A program made the translations under genes and the position numbers. From assembly GCA_045106295.1 (NCBI GenBank), contig JBGCEI010000170.1, forward strand, positions 1 through 12,067: 12,067 bases of DNA, given 5' to 3'. Source of the stretch: WTJX01 sp045106295. Its GTDB lineage: Bacteria; Bacteroidota; Bacteroidia; Cytophagales; JAAEPT01. Below the pieces are notes generated by a model. It searched no databases. It was not told the origin of the DNA and saw only the letters and a list, made by a program, of their open reading frames with translations. Below, in pieces: positions 1 through 6,962 of this stretch; the first letter of the stretch is position 1, and each line of letters starts with the position of its first letter.

Positions 1-25
1 TGTTCAGAATAAGGAATTACGAATT

Positions 26-589
26 ATGGCTGCAAAAAAAATAGAAAAAGAAGAGGTAGTAGAAAAGGAGGTAGTAGAGGAAACTACTGCTGAGACTTCA
101 GAAACACCACAAGAAGAGGTTCAGGAAGAAATAAAACTATCGGAAGAAGAACGATTGACTGCTGAATTAGCAGAACAAAAAGACAAGTTCTTACGACTAT
201 ACTCAGAGTTCGAAAATTTTAGACGTAGAACAGCAAAAGAAAAAATAGACCTTATTGCTACAGCATCAGAGAAAGTAATCCTCAACTTACTTCCTGTCTT
301 GGACGATTTTGAACGTGCTCAACCATCATTGGAAGCGGCAGAAGATCCTAAAGCAATTGCTGAAGGAATGACATTAATTCAGGAAAAACTAAAAAAGACC
401 TTAGAAAACGAAGGGTTAAAACCTATTGAAGCTAAAGGTGAAACATTTGATGCTGAACTACACGAAGGAATTACTCAAATACCTGCACCTTCTGAAGACA
501 TGAAGGGAAAAGTAGTAGACGAAATAGAAAAAGGATATCATTTAGGTGAAAAAGTAATCCGCTACGCTAAGGTAGTGATAGGAGCATAG
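26..589 (+). CDS. grpE: GrpE, nucleotide exchange factor of DnaK
   Basis: GrpE releases ADP from DnaK and so drives the cytosolic Hsp70 folding cycle together with DnaJ, encoded just downstream. The 187-residue protein has the family layout: a poorly conserved acidic N-terminus (about 1-45, including EEVVEKEVVEE, encoded by an 11-base direct repeat at 53-63 and 68-78), a long helical coiled-coil region (about 40-130) and the C-terminal beta domain. The C-terminal signature is clear from FDAELHEGIT (141-150) to YHLGEKVIRYAKVVIGA at the end. Length is close to the usual 180-200. Only 25 bases of upstream sequence are present; AAGGAA at 11-16 is a plausible weak ribosome site. The promoter, and whether a regulator such as HrcA lies upstream, cannot be seen. 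The stop is four bases before dnaJ, so the two are almost certainly co-transcribed. Confidence 0.97.
   Translation: MAAKKIEKEEVVEKEVVEETTAETSETPQEEVQEEIKLSEEERLTAELAEQKDKFLRLYSEFENFRRRTAKEKIDLIATASEKVILNLLPVLDDFERAQPSLEAAEDPKAIAEGMTLIQEKLKKTLENEGLKPIEAKGETFDAELHEGITQIPAPSEDMKGKVVDEIEKGYHLGEKVIRYAKVVIGA
580..584 (+). promoter_or_regulatory. Shine-Dalgarno-like site for dnaJ
   Basis: AGGAG lies inside the last codons of grpE, nine bases before the dnaJ ATG. This is one of very few good Shine-Dalgarno matches in the window, where most starts lack one. Its place inside grpE suggests translational coupling of the two chaperone genes. The role is inferred from sequence and spacing only. Confidence 0.5.
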
Positions 590-593
590 TATC

Positions 594-1718
594 ATGGCAA
601 AAAGAGATTATTACGAAGTATTAGGTGTAAGCAAAGGAGCAGAAGCTGCTGAGATTAAGAAAGCCTATCGAAAAGTAGCTATCAAATATCATCCAGATAA
701 AAACCCTGATGATAAAGAAGCTGAAGAGAAATTTAAAGAGGCAGCAGAAGCATACGATGTTTTAAGCAAGCCTGACAAAAAGCAACGGTACGATCAATTT
801 GGTCATGCAGGGATGAGTGGTGCTGCCGGAGGTGGTGGTTACAGCAATATGGATGACATATTCTCTAACTTTGGAGATATTTTTGGTGGAGATGGAGGAA
901 GTCCTTTCGACGGTTTCTTTGGTGGTGGCGGAAGAAGAGGTGGCGGTCAGCGAGCACGCAAAGGATCTAACCTACGTATTAAACTAAGCTTATCTCTTGA
1001 AGAAGTAGCCAACGGAGTAGAGAAAAAGATTAAAGTCAATAGGCTAAAAACTGCTGCCGGTGTCACATACAAATCATGTACAACGTGTCAAGGAAGTGGA
1101 CAAGTAAGAAAAGTAGTGAATACCATGTTAGGTCAAATGGTATCTGCAGCTACATGTACTACTTGTAATGGAAATGGTCAAATGATCGACAAACGCCCTG
1201 CTGGCGTAGATGCTTCTGGTCTAAAGAAAGAAGAAGAAATCGTAACCATCAACATCCCTGCTGGTGTATCGGATGGAATGCAGCTTTCCATGTCTGGAAA
1301 AGGAAACGAAGCTCCTGGAGGAGGAATCCCTGGAGACTTACTTATCCTAGTAGAAGAAAAAGAAGATGAAGATTTACAGCGTGAAGGAAACAATGTAGTA
1401 TATGATTTATACATCAGTTTTGTTGACTCTGCTTTAGGTAGTCAAGTAGAAGTCCCAACTATTGGCGGAAAAGCGAAGCTTAAAATAGAGCCTGGTACAC
1501 AAAGTGGAAAGATTTTGCGTCTACGAGGAAAAGGAATTAAAGACATTGATGGCTACAAAGTAGGAGATCAGCTTGTTCATGTAAACGTATGGACTCCTAA
1601 AGTGTTAACATCGGATGAAAAGAAGAAATTAGAAAGCTTAAAAGATTCGGATAACTTCCGCCCTAACCCAGGAAAAAGAGAGAAAGGTTTTTTCGATAAA
1701 ATAAGAGAATTCTTTTAA
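594..1718 (+). CDS. dnaJ: DnaJ, type I Hsp40 co-chaperone with a reduced zinc domain
   Basis: DnaJ delivers unfolded clients to DnaK and stimulates its ATPase in the cytosol. Visible in order: J domain (1-70) with HPD at 33-35; Gly/Phe-rich linker (about 71-123); zinc domain; two C-terminal substrate-binding domains; and a C-terminal dimerisation tail. The 374-residue length is normal. The zinc domain is unusual: only two CxxCxGxG motifs are present, CTTCQGSG (C162, C165) and CTTCNGNG (C188, C191), instead of four. By position and flanking sequence they match canonical motifs 2 and 3, which together bind one zinc (centre II in E. coli). Motifs 1 and 4 (centre I) are replaced by ordinary sequence such as DKRPAGVDASG. 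No frameshift is involved, and I recall the same form in other Bacteroidota, so it looks like a lineage trait. It follows grpE by four bases and precedes argD by 24. Confidence 0.97.
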   Translation: MAKRDYYEVLGVSKGAEAAEIKKAYRKVAIKYHPDKNPDDKEAEEKFKEAAEAYDVLSKPDKKQRYDQFGHAGMSGAAGGGGYSNMDDIFSNFGDIFGGDGGSPFDGFFGGGGRRGGGQRARKGSNLRIKLSLSLEEVANGVEKKIKVNRLKTAAGVTYKSCTTCQGSGQVRKVVNTMLGQMVSAATCTTCNGNGQMIDKRPAGVDASGLKKEEEIVTINIPAGVSDGMQLSMSGKGNEAPGGGIPGDLLILVEEKEDEDLQREGNNVVYDLYISFVDSALGSQVEVPTIGGKAKLKIEPGTQSGKILRLRGKGIKDIDGYKVGDQLVHVNVWTPKVLTSDEKKKLESLKDSDNFRPNPGKREKGFFDKIREFF

Positions 1719-1742
1719 GCCAACGTACCAAACTACATTCCC

Positions 1743-2873
1743 ATGGATTTATTTAAAGTGTACCCCATTTACGATGTTGAAATAGCCAAAGCTAAAGGTT
1801 CTTTTGTATGGGACAAAAAAGGCACTAAGTATCTGGATATGTATGGTGGACATGCTGTAATATCTATTGGTCATACACAGCGAAATTATGTTAAAGCAAT
1901 TAGCAGTCAACTGAAAAAAGTAGGCTTTTACTCTAACTCTGTAGATATACCTTTGCAACGAGAATTAGCTGAAAAATTAGGTAAGTTATCTAACTATGAA
2001 AGCTACAGTTTTTTCTTTTGTAATTCTGGAGCAGAAGCAAATGAAAATGCCTTAAAATTGGCTTCTTTCCATACAGGTAAAAAGAAAGTGATTGTATTTA
2101 CGAATGGTTTTCACGGAAGAACCTCTTTAGCAGTAGCAGCCACAGATAACCCATCTATTGTAGCCCCTATTAACGAGACCGATCACTTTGTAAAAATACC
2201 ATTCAACGACAGTACTGCTTTACAGAAACACTTTACAAATGATGTAGCAGCAGTAATGTTCGAACCCTTTCAAGGTGTAGGGGGAATTTTTTCTCCTACT
2301 ACTGAATTCATGGAAGAAGTACAAGCACTTTGTAGTAAGAAAAAAGCATTACTAATTGCTGACGAAGTACAGTCTGGTTATGGTAGAACGGGTAAATTCT
2401 TTGGACATCAACACTTTAATGTAAAGCCTGATATTATTACTGTGGCTAAAGGTATGGGGAATGGATTCCCGATAGGAGGTGTATTGATCAGTCCTGAAAT
2501 AGAAGCTAAATTTGGTCTCTTAGGAACTACTTTTGGAGGGAATCATTTAGCCTGTGCTGCAGGTATTGCTGTCCTTACGATAATAGAAAAGAAAAAATTA
2601 ATCAGAAACTCTCAACGTATGGGAGATTATCTAAAAGAAGAATTAAAGAAAATACTTCAGGTAAAAGAAGTACGTGGGGAAGGACTTATGCTAGGTATTG
2701 AACTAGACAAAGAAGTAGCTCCTATTAGAAAACGATTAGTCTACGATTATCAAATATTTACGGGTGCTTCTTCTAATAAAAATACGATCCGATTGTTACC
2801 ACCAATGACTATCACTAAAAAAGAGATAACCGTTTTCTTAGATGCTTTTGAACGAGTGTTAAAATACTCATAG
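1743..2873 (+). CDS. argD: class III aminotransferase, ArgD type (acetyl- or succinylornithine)
   Basis: This is a PLP-dependent fold-type I, class III aminotransferase of 376 residues. It probably interconverts N-acylglutamate semialdehyde and N-acylornithine in arginine synthesis. Bacteroidetes can use N-succinyl in place of N-acetyl intermediates, and the sequence does not decide between them. Visible features: NSGAEAN (94-100) for phosphate binding, FHGRT (123-127), the IADEVQSGYGRTG stretch with D207 contacting the pyridine nitrogen, the Schiff-base lysine K236 in VAKGMGNGFPIGG, GTTFGGNH (261-268) and a late R350 suited to substrate carboxylate binding. The ATG at 1743 gives the typical family start MDLF-VYP; no Shine-Dalgarno is evident. 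It follows dnaJ by 24 bases without a terminator, so it may be read from the grpE-dnaJ promoter. No other arginine gene is in the window, which is an odd setting. The family assignment is secure; the exact acyl group is not. Confidence 0.88.
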   Translation: MDLFKVYPIYDVEIAKAKGSFVWDKKGTKYLDMYGGHAVISIGHTQRNYVKAISSQLKKVGFYSNSVDIPLQRELAEKLGKLSNYESYSFFFCNSGAEANENALKLASFHTGKKKVIVFTNGFHGRTSLAVAATDNPSIVAPINETDHFVKIPFNDSTALQKHFTNDVAAVMFEPFQGVGGIFSPTTEFMEEVQALCSKKKALLIADEVQSGYGRTGKFFGHQHFNVKPDIITVAKGMGNGFPIGGVLISPEIEAKFGLLGTTFGGNHLACAAGIAVLTIIEKKKLIRNSQRMGDYLKEELKKILQVKEVRGEGLMLGIELDKEVAPIRKRLVYDYQIFTGASSNKNTIRLLPPMTITKKEITVFLDAFERVLKYS

Positions 2874-3128
2874 TTATGAGATCAGCATTTTTTAACAAAT
2901 AGCCATCTCCCTTTTACAGTTTTATTTACTCCTCGTATAACTTGTGATTATTTGGACAATATGTTTTTCTTCTTACATGTTAAAAATACCTCCAAAAAAA
3001 TTAACCACCGATTTTGTGAATTCAAAAACACCCTAAATACAAGAAAGAAAAAGATATTTTGCATCAGCCTGTAATTCCTATAGAAAATCGGAAACTAATG
3101 ATTATTTTTGTCCTATTACAGCTAGTAA
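2874..3128. other. intergenic gap between argD and the malic enzyme gene
   Basis: This AT-rich gap of 255 bases lies between two co-oriented genes. It holds a candidate promoter for the downstream gene (3103-3110) and, at its left edge, a weak 5-6 bp hairpin (CTCAT/ATGAG) with a T-run several bases later, too weak to call a terminator. A 37-codon open frame (2961-3074) has no supporting signal. I see no RNA gene or repeat. Confidence 0.6.
3103..3110 (+). promoter_or_regulatory. candidate -7 box of the malic enzyme promoter
   Basis: TATTTTTG matches the Bacteroidetes -7 consensus TAnnTTTG and lies 18 bases before the ATG, implying a leader of about 12 bases. No TTG or TTTG -33 element is found at the usual 17-23 base spacing, so the assignment rests on one box in AT-rich sequence. 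Confidence 0.4.
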
Positions 3129-4745
3129 ATGGAAACAAACAAACGAAGTCTTGAAGTTTTAACAGATGCTAAAATCAATAAGTTATTAGCATTTAGTAGA
3201 GAAGAAAGAGAGGAGTTAAAGCTTAGAGGTTTATTGCCCCACTCCGTGGCACGTCAAAACATACAAGTAGACCGTGTAATGGCTAGCTTAAGACGAAAGG
3301 TATACGACATTGAACGTTATTTATTACTCTCATCTCTACAAGATAGAAGTGAACGGCTATTTTACAGAGTAGTAATGGATTACATAGAAGAAATTATGCC
3401 TTTGATCTATACACCTACCGTAGGTCAAGCCTGTAAAGAATTTTCCCATATTTTTACCTCACCAAAAGGCTTTTACATCACGCCAGAAGATAAAGGAGAG
3501 ATCAGTACCATATTGGACAATTGGCCAGAGAAGGATATTAAAGTAATAGTAGTTACCGATGGACAAAGGATTTTAGGTCTGGGAGATCTTGGTGCTAATG
3601 GTATGGGGATTCCAATTGGTAAATTAGCATTATACACGGCCTGTGCAGGAATACACCCGCATCAGTGTTTACCTGTGATGCTAGATGTAGGAACCAACAA
3701 CCAAGAAATCCTAGATGACCTCCTCTATTTAGGGTACCCTAAAAAGAGATTAGAAGGAGCAGCATACGACGAACTAGTAGATGAGTTTATCACCGCTGTG
3801 CAAGAAAAATTCCCTACAGCATTGATACAGTTTGAAGACTTTCAGACACCAAATGCTTATAAATTCTTAAATAAATATAGAGATAATGTTCTTTGCTTTA
3901 ATGATGACATTCAAGGAACCGCATCTGTAGCCGTAGCAGGAATTTATGCTTCTACTCGAATTACAAAAACAGACTTTTCCGATTTAAAATTCATGTTCCT
4001 AGGAGCAGGCTCTGCTGCAACAGGAATAGCAGGTTTACTCGTCTCAGCATTTGTAGAAGAAGGACTAAAAGTAGAAGAGGCAAGAAAAAGAATCTGTTTT
4101 GTAGATGAAAAAGGACTACTCGTTTCAACCCGAAAAGACTTGATGGAGCATAACTACCATTACTCTCATGATGGGGAACAACTCAGTTTTGTAGACGCCA
4201 TTGATACCATACAACCCAACGTACTGATAGGGGCGACTGGTGCTCCTGGAACATTTACGCAAGAAGTAGTAGAAAAAATGTGTGCCATAAATGAACGCCC
4301 CGTCATTTTTGCATTATCCAACCCTACTTCAAGGGCAGAATGTACAGCAGAGCAAGCCTACACATGGAGCGAAGGAAAGGTAGTTTTTGCTAGCGGGAGC
4401 CCGTTTGATCCTGTAATTTTAGAAGGAAAAAAACACTACACTGGACAAGGAAACAATGCCTACGTATTCCCAGGAATAGGTCTTGGGGCTATTATCGCAA
4501 ATATAACAACTATTCCAGACGAATTATTTTTAGTAGCAACCCAAACACTAGCCAGGTTAGTAAGTCAAGAAAGCTTAGATAATGGTTCGGTTTACCCTCC
4601 ACTAACCGAAATTAGAAACCTGTCGTTAGCCATAGCCGTAGCCGTAGCAGAAAAAGCATATGAAATGGGCATTGCACAAAACGAAAAGCCAGAAAATCTA
4701 GAACAGACTATTTCAAAGTATATGTACCAACCGTACTACGACTAA
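3129..4745 (+). CDS. malic enzyme, NAD(P)-dependent, oxaloacetate-decarboxylating
   Basis: The enzyme oxidatively decarboxylates malate to pyruvate and CO2 in the cytosol, linking the TCA cycle to pyruvate and supplying NAD(P)H. The 538-residue length fits the large MaeA/eukaryote-like family (about 540-570), not the shorter MaeB-type proteins. Catalytic features are intact: Y94 in PLIYTPTVG (general acid), K165 in PIGKLALY (general base), metal ligands E236-D237 in QFEDFQTPNA and D260 in CFNDDIQGTA, and a dinucleotide-binding GAGSAATG loop (292-299). The second Rossmann strand ends FVDEKG, with an acidic residue, but such an acid occurs in both NAD and NADP enzymes of this family, so cofactor choice is left open. 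It stands alone, with its own candidate promoter and a strong terminator 68 bases after the stop. No gene symbol is given because maeA versus sfcA-type naming depends on the cofactor. Confidence 0.93.
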   Translation: METNKRSLEVLTDAKINKLLAFSREEREELKLRGLLPHSVARQNIQVDRVMASLRRKVYDIERYLLLSSLQDRSERLFYRVVMDYIEEIMPLIYTPTVGQACKEFSHIFTSPKGFYITPEDKGEISTILDNWPEKDIKVIVVTDGQRILGLGDLGANGMGIPIGKLALYTACAGIHPHQCLPVMLDVGTNNQEILDDLLYLGYPKKRLEGAAYDELVDEFITAVQEKFPTALIQFEDFQTPNAYKFLNKYRDNVLCFNDDIQGTASVAVAGIYASTRITKTDFSDLKFMFLGAGSAATGIAGLLVSAFVEEGLKVEEARKRICFVDEKGLLVSTRKDLMEHNYHYSHDGEQLSFVDAIDTIQPNVLIGATGAPGTFTQEVVEKMCAINERPVIFALSNPTSRAECTAEQAYTWSEGKVVFASGSPFDPVILEGKKHYTGQGNNAYVFPGIGLGAIIANITTIPDELFLVATQTLARLVSQESLDNGSVYPPLTEIRNLSLAIAVAVAEKAYEMGIAQNEKPENLEQTISKYMYQPYYD

Positions 4746-4813
4746 ATAATTACACTGTTATACCAAAACAACTGCTAATAATTACCTGAATTAAAGTTAT
4801 AAAGTTAGAGCAT

Positions 4814-4864
4814 AAAAAAAGCACACTTTACTCGTTATGATAAACGGTAAAGTGTGCTTTTTTT
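4814..4864. terminator. bidirectional rho-independent terminator
   Basis: A perfect 18-bp inverted repeat, A7-GCACACTTTAC (4814-4831) against GTAAAGTGTGC-T7 (4847-4864), is extended inside by CGTT/AACG (4833-4836 with 4843-4846) around a six-base loop after one bulged base. With an A-run on the left and a T-run on the right, it should stop transcription from both the malic enzyme gene (plus) and the convergent helicase gene (minus, stop at 4878). Confidence 0.93.
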
Positions 4865-4877
4865 GTTTGGATGTAGA

Positions 4878-6638
4878 CTATCTTCTTCTTCTACCTCCTC
4901 CACCGCCGCTATTACGATCTCTGTCTCTTCCACCGCTGTAGCCGCCGCCACGTCTATTTCCACCACCACCGTAGCCACCACGTCCGCCACCGCCAGATCG
5001 ACCTCTATCTCTTCCACTGCCGCCTCTAGGCTTTTCTTTGGATACTTCTACACCTATTCTTCTGCCTTCAAAATCTTGACCATCCATACTTTCGATCAGG
5101 TCTCTGTCAATTGTCTTTTCAATTTCAAAGAAAGAGAAATCTCGCATAATATCAATTTTTCCAATTTCTGTATTCCGTTGAGGAGCATAGTCATTTATTA
5201 AGCCCATCAAACGTTGAGGGTTCAACCCATGATCTTTTCCTATATTAATGAACAGACGAGAGAAATTCTCATTACTAGCTCTTCTAGAAGCATTTTTATC
5301 TTTTGGATCCAAGTTAATGTCATGAACACCAGACGATTGATTGTTAAATATTTTAGAAAGCTCCATAGAAGCAATCTTTTCTACCAGTTTTTCTTTACTT
5401 AGATCAGCTAATTTTTCTTCTATTAAAGGCAAATATTTACCGATTAGTTTTTCATTAGATTCCTGATTTAATATTCTATCCGTAAACGATTGTATTTTAG
5501 TTTCAGCAATTTCATTTGCTCCAGGCACCTTTTTTAACGTAACCGTTTTACCAATCGTACGTTCTATGTCTCTAATTCTACGGACATCTCTATCACTAAT
5601 TATTGAAATAGAGATACCAAAATTATTTGCCCTACCCGTACGTCCACTTCTGTGAATATACGTTTCTGTATTATCTGGTAAATTGTAATTAATAACGTGC
5701 GTTAGGTTATTAATATCCAATCCTCTCGCCGCCACATCTGTCGCCACTAAAAATTCAATCCCTTTTTTTCTAAACTTTCCCAATACCTGTTCACGCTGCC
5801 CTTGCGATAAATCTCCGTGCAAAGCATCAGCCTTATACCCATCTTGAATTAGTAAATCAGCTACATCCTTTGTTTCATACCGTGTTCTACAAAATACAAT
5901 CGCATATGGGCTTTCAGCCACATCCAATACTCGTTTCAACGCTTGGTAACGGTCCCTGTTCTTTACACAGTAGTAATGGTGCTCTACGTTTTCAGAACTC
6001 TTGTTTTTAGTTCCTAAGTTGATCTCGAATGGATCGTTCATGTACTGATTAGAAATTCTAATCAGTTCTTTAGGCATCGTAGCAGAAAACAAAAGCGAAC
6101 GTTTGTCTTCAGGAGTTCCACCAAGAATAGTATCCAAATCCTCCTTGAATCCCATGCTAAGCATCTCATCAGCCTCATCCAACACCAACCACTCTATTTT
6201 TTCAACCTTAAGAATCCGCCTGTTAATTAAATCCTTAACCCTCCCAGGCGTACCAACCACTACCTGAACACCCCTTTTAAGTGCTTTTATCTGTTTCTCC
6301 ATACTTTCACCACCATAAACAGAGGTTACTCGCAATCCCTTCATATTTTTTGAGTAGGACTCAAAGTCCTTATAAATCTGAACACAAAGTTCTCTCGTAG
6401 GACATAGGATTAGCGCCTGTATCGAGTTAGAATTCGGATCAATTTCGTTTAATAAAGGCAAGCCAAAAGCCGCTGTTTTTCCTGTTCCTGTTTGTGCAAA
6501 AGCAATTAAGTCTTGTTGTTCAGAAAGTAAAAAAGGAATTGATTTTTCTTGTATTGGAGTAGGATTTACAAACCCTAATTCTGTAACCGCAGAAAGTATT
6601 TCAGGCTTTAAGCCCGTTTCTTGAAATGTAAGTGCCAT
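4878..6638 (-). CDS. deaD: DEAD-box RNA helicase, DeaD/CsdA type, with RGG-rich tail
   Basis: This ATP-dependent RNA helicase probably acts in ribosome assembly, mRNA turnover and cold adaptation. Of 586 residues, the first 370 or so form the two RecA-like lobes: Q motif (F5 to Q30), motif I AQTGTGKT (48-55), PTREL (80-84), TPGR (130-133), DEAD (154-157), SAT (185-187), motif V region VATDVAARGLDI (298-309) and HRSGRTGR (329-336). A helical linker follows, then a DbpA-like RNA-binding domain (about 457-533, the atypical RRM found in DbpA and CsdA) and a low-complexity Gly/Arg tail (about 537-586) rich in RGG, RDR and GGGG and ending RRRR. That order matches DeaD/CsdA, but the symbol is a family-level call. 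The tail is encoded by a strikingly GC-rich stretch (about 4878-5030) in an otherwise AT-rich gene. It is divergent from purH and convergent with the malic enzyme gene. Confidence 0.92.
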   Translation of the reverse strand: MALTFQETGLKPEILSAVTELGFVNPTPIQEKSIPFLLSEQQDLIAFAQTGTGKTAAFGLPLLNEIDPNSNSIQALILCPTRELCVQIYKDFESYSKNMKGLRVTSVYGGESMEKQIKALKRGVQVVVGTPGRVKDLINRRILKVEKIEWLVLDEADEMLSMGFKEDLDTILGGTPEDKRSLLFSATMPKELIRISNQYMNDPFEINLGTKNKSSENVEHHYYCVKNRDRYQALKRVLDVAESPYAIVFCRTRYETKDVADLLIQDGYKADALHGDLSQGQREQVLGKFRKKGIEFLVATDVAARGLDINNLTHVINYNLPDNTETYIHRSGRTGRANNFGISISIISDRDVRRIRDIERTIGKTVTLKKVPGANEIAETKIQSFTDRILNQESNEKLIGKYLPLIEEKLADLSKEKLVEKIASMELSKIFNNQSSGVHDINLDPKDKNASRRASNENFSRLFINIGKDHGLNPQRLMGLINDYAPQRNTEIGKIDIMRDFSFFEIEKTIDRDLIESMDGQDFEGRRIGVEVSKEKPRGGSGRDRGRSGGGGRGGYGGGGNRRGGGYSGGRDRDRNSGGGGGRRRR

Positions 6639-6710
6639 CTAAATATGCCGTGTTGTAAAAAATGAAGATCCAACAACCATATTAGAACCTCATATCTCTT
6701 GAATAAAGCA

Positions 6711-6718
6711 CAAAGGTA
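6711..6718 (-). promoter_or_regulatory. candidate -7 box of the helicase promoter
   Basis: Read on the minus strand this is TACCTTTG, a full match to TAnnTTTG. It would give a leader of roughly 65 bases before the helicase ATG at 6638. No TTG is present at 17-23 bases upstream, so the -33 element is missing or degenerate. A leader of this size would leave room for post-transcriptional control of a cold-type helicase, but no defined structure is evident. Confidence 0.45.
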
Positions 6719-6910
6719 ACAGTTTAATGCGGAATAAGCTATTATTGTCTTTTTATTGCAAGTTGATTGTAGTATTTTCTCTTTTAAAATGATTATTTAA
6801 GAGTGCTCTCGTTCTTTTAACATTCTCAGTATTGAACTGTTTTCTATGCACCAATATCCTCACGTTGATTATTCAGAAGCTTATACTTTTAAATTATTCA
6901 TTTCTATTTA

Positions 6911-6941
6911 TTGGTGTCCCTAAATAAAAGCACTAATTTTG
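6911..6941 (+). promoter_or_regulatory. purH promoter, TTG-20-TAATTTTG
   Basis: TTG (6911-6913) and TAATTTTG (6934-6941) are separated by 20 bases, fitting the Bacteroidetes -33/-7 pattern. Transcription would start near 6947, leaving about 15 bases before the ATG at 6963. The upstream in-frame TTG at 6939 is the last three bases of the -7 box and so cannot be the translation start if this promoter is used. Confidence 0.6.
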
Positions 6942-6962
6942 GACTTTGATTCTTACTCTCTT

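Larger units (their letters stand above)
6639..6962. other. divergent regulatory gap between the helicase gene and purH
   Basis: This 324-base AT-rich stretch has no gene of its own. It carries a candidate -7 box for each flank: TACCTTTG on the minus strand at 6711-6718 for the helicase and TAATTTTG on the plus strand at 6934-6941 for purH. It also holds an 8-bp inverted repeat CACCAATA/TATTGGTG (6849-6856 and 6909-6916) whose right arm overlaps the purH -33 TTG; at this length it could be chance. I see no RNA gene or riboswitch fold. Confidence 0.6.

Noticed and set aside
1178..1414. Minus-strand open frame within dnaJ, and similar antisense frames within argD (1749-1958) and purH (7172-7399, 7952-8212).
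   Set aside because: Each is the antisense shadow of a well-supported gene, with no recognisable protein features.
2867..2893. Hairpin CTCAT-AGTT-ATGAG at the argD stop with a nearby T-run, considered as a terminator.
   Set aside because: The stem is only five AT-rich pairs and the T-run is separated by several bases; much weaker than the three clear terminators in this window.
2961..3074. A 37-codon open frame (starting MFFFLHVKN) between argD and the malic enzyme gene.
   Set aside because: No ribosome site, no promoter, Lys/Phe-rich composition as expected from translating AT-rich noncoding DNA.
4835..5201. Open frames on both strands over the 3' end of the helicase gene, rich in Val/Ala/Glu or Ser/Thr.
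   Set aside because: They are other-frame readings of the GGN/CGN repeats encoding the RGG tail, have low-complexity products and lack start signals.
6849..6916. Inverted repeat CACCAATA / TATTGGTG with a 52-base spacer, right arm overlapping the purH -33 TTG, considered as a purine operator.
   Set aside because: An 8-bp pair in about 300 bases is expected by chance nearly once, the spacer is long and no known operator matches.
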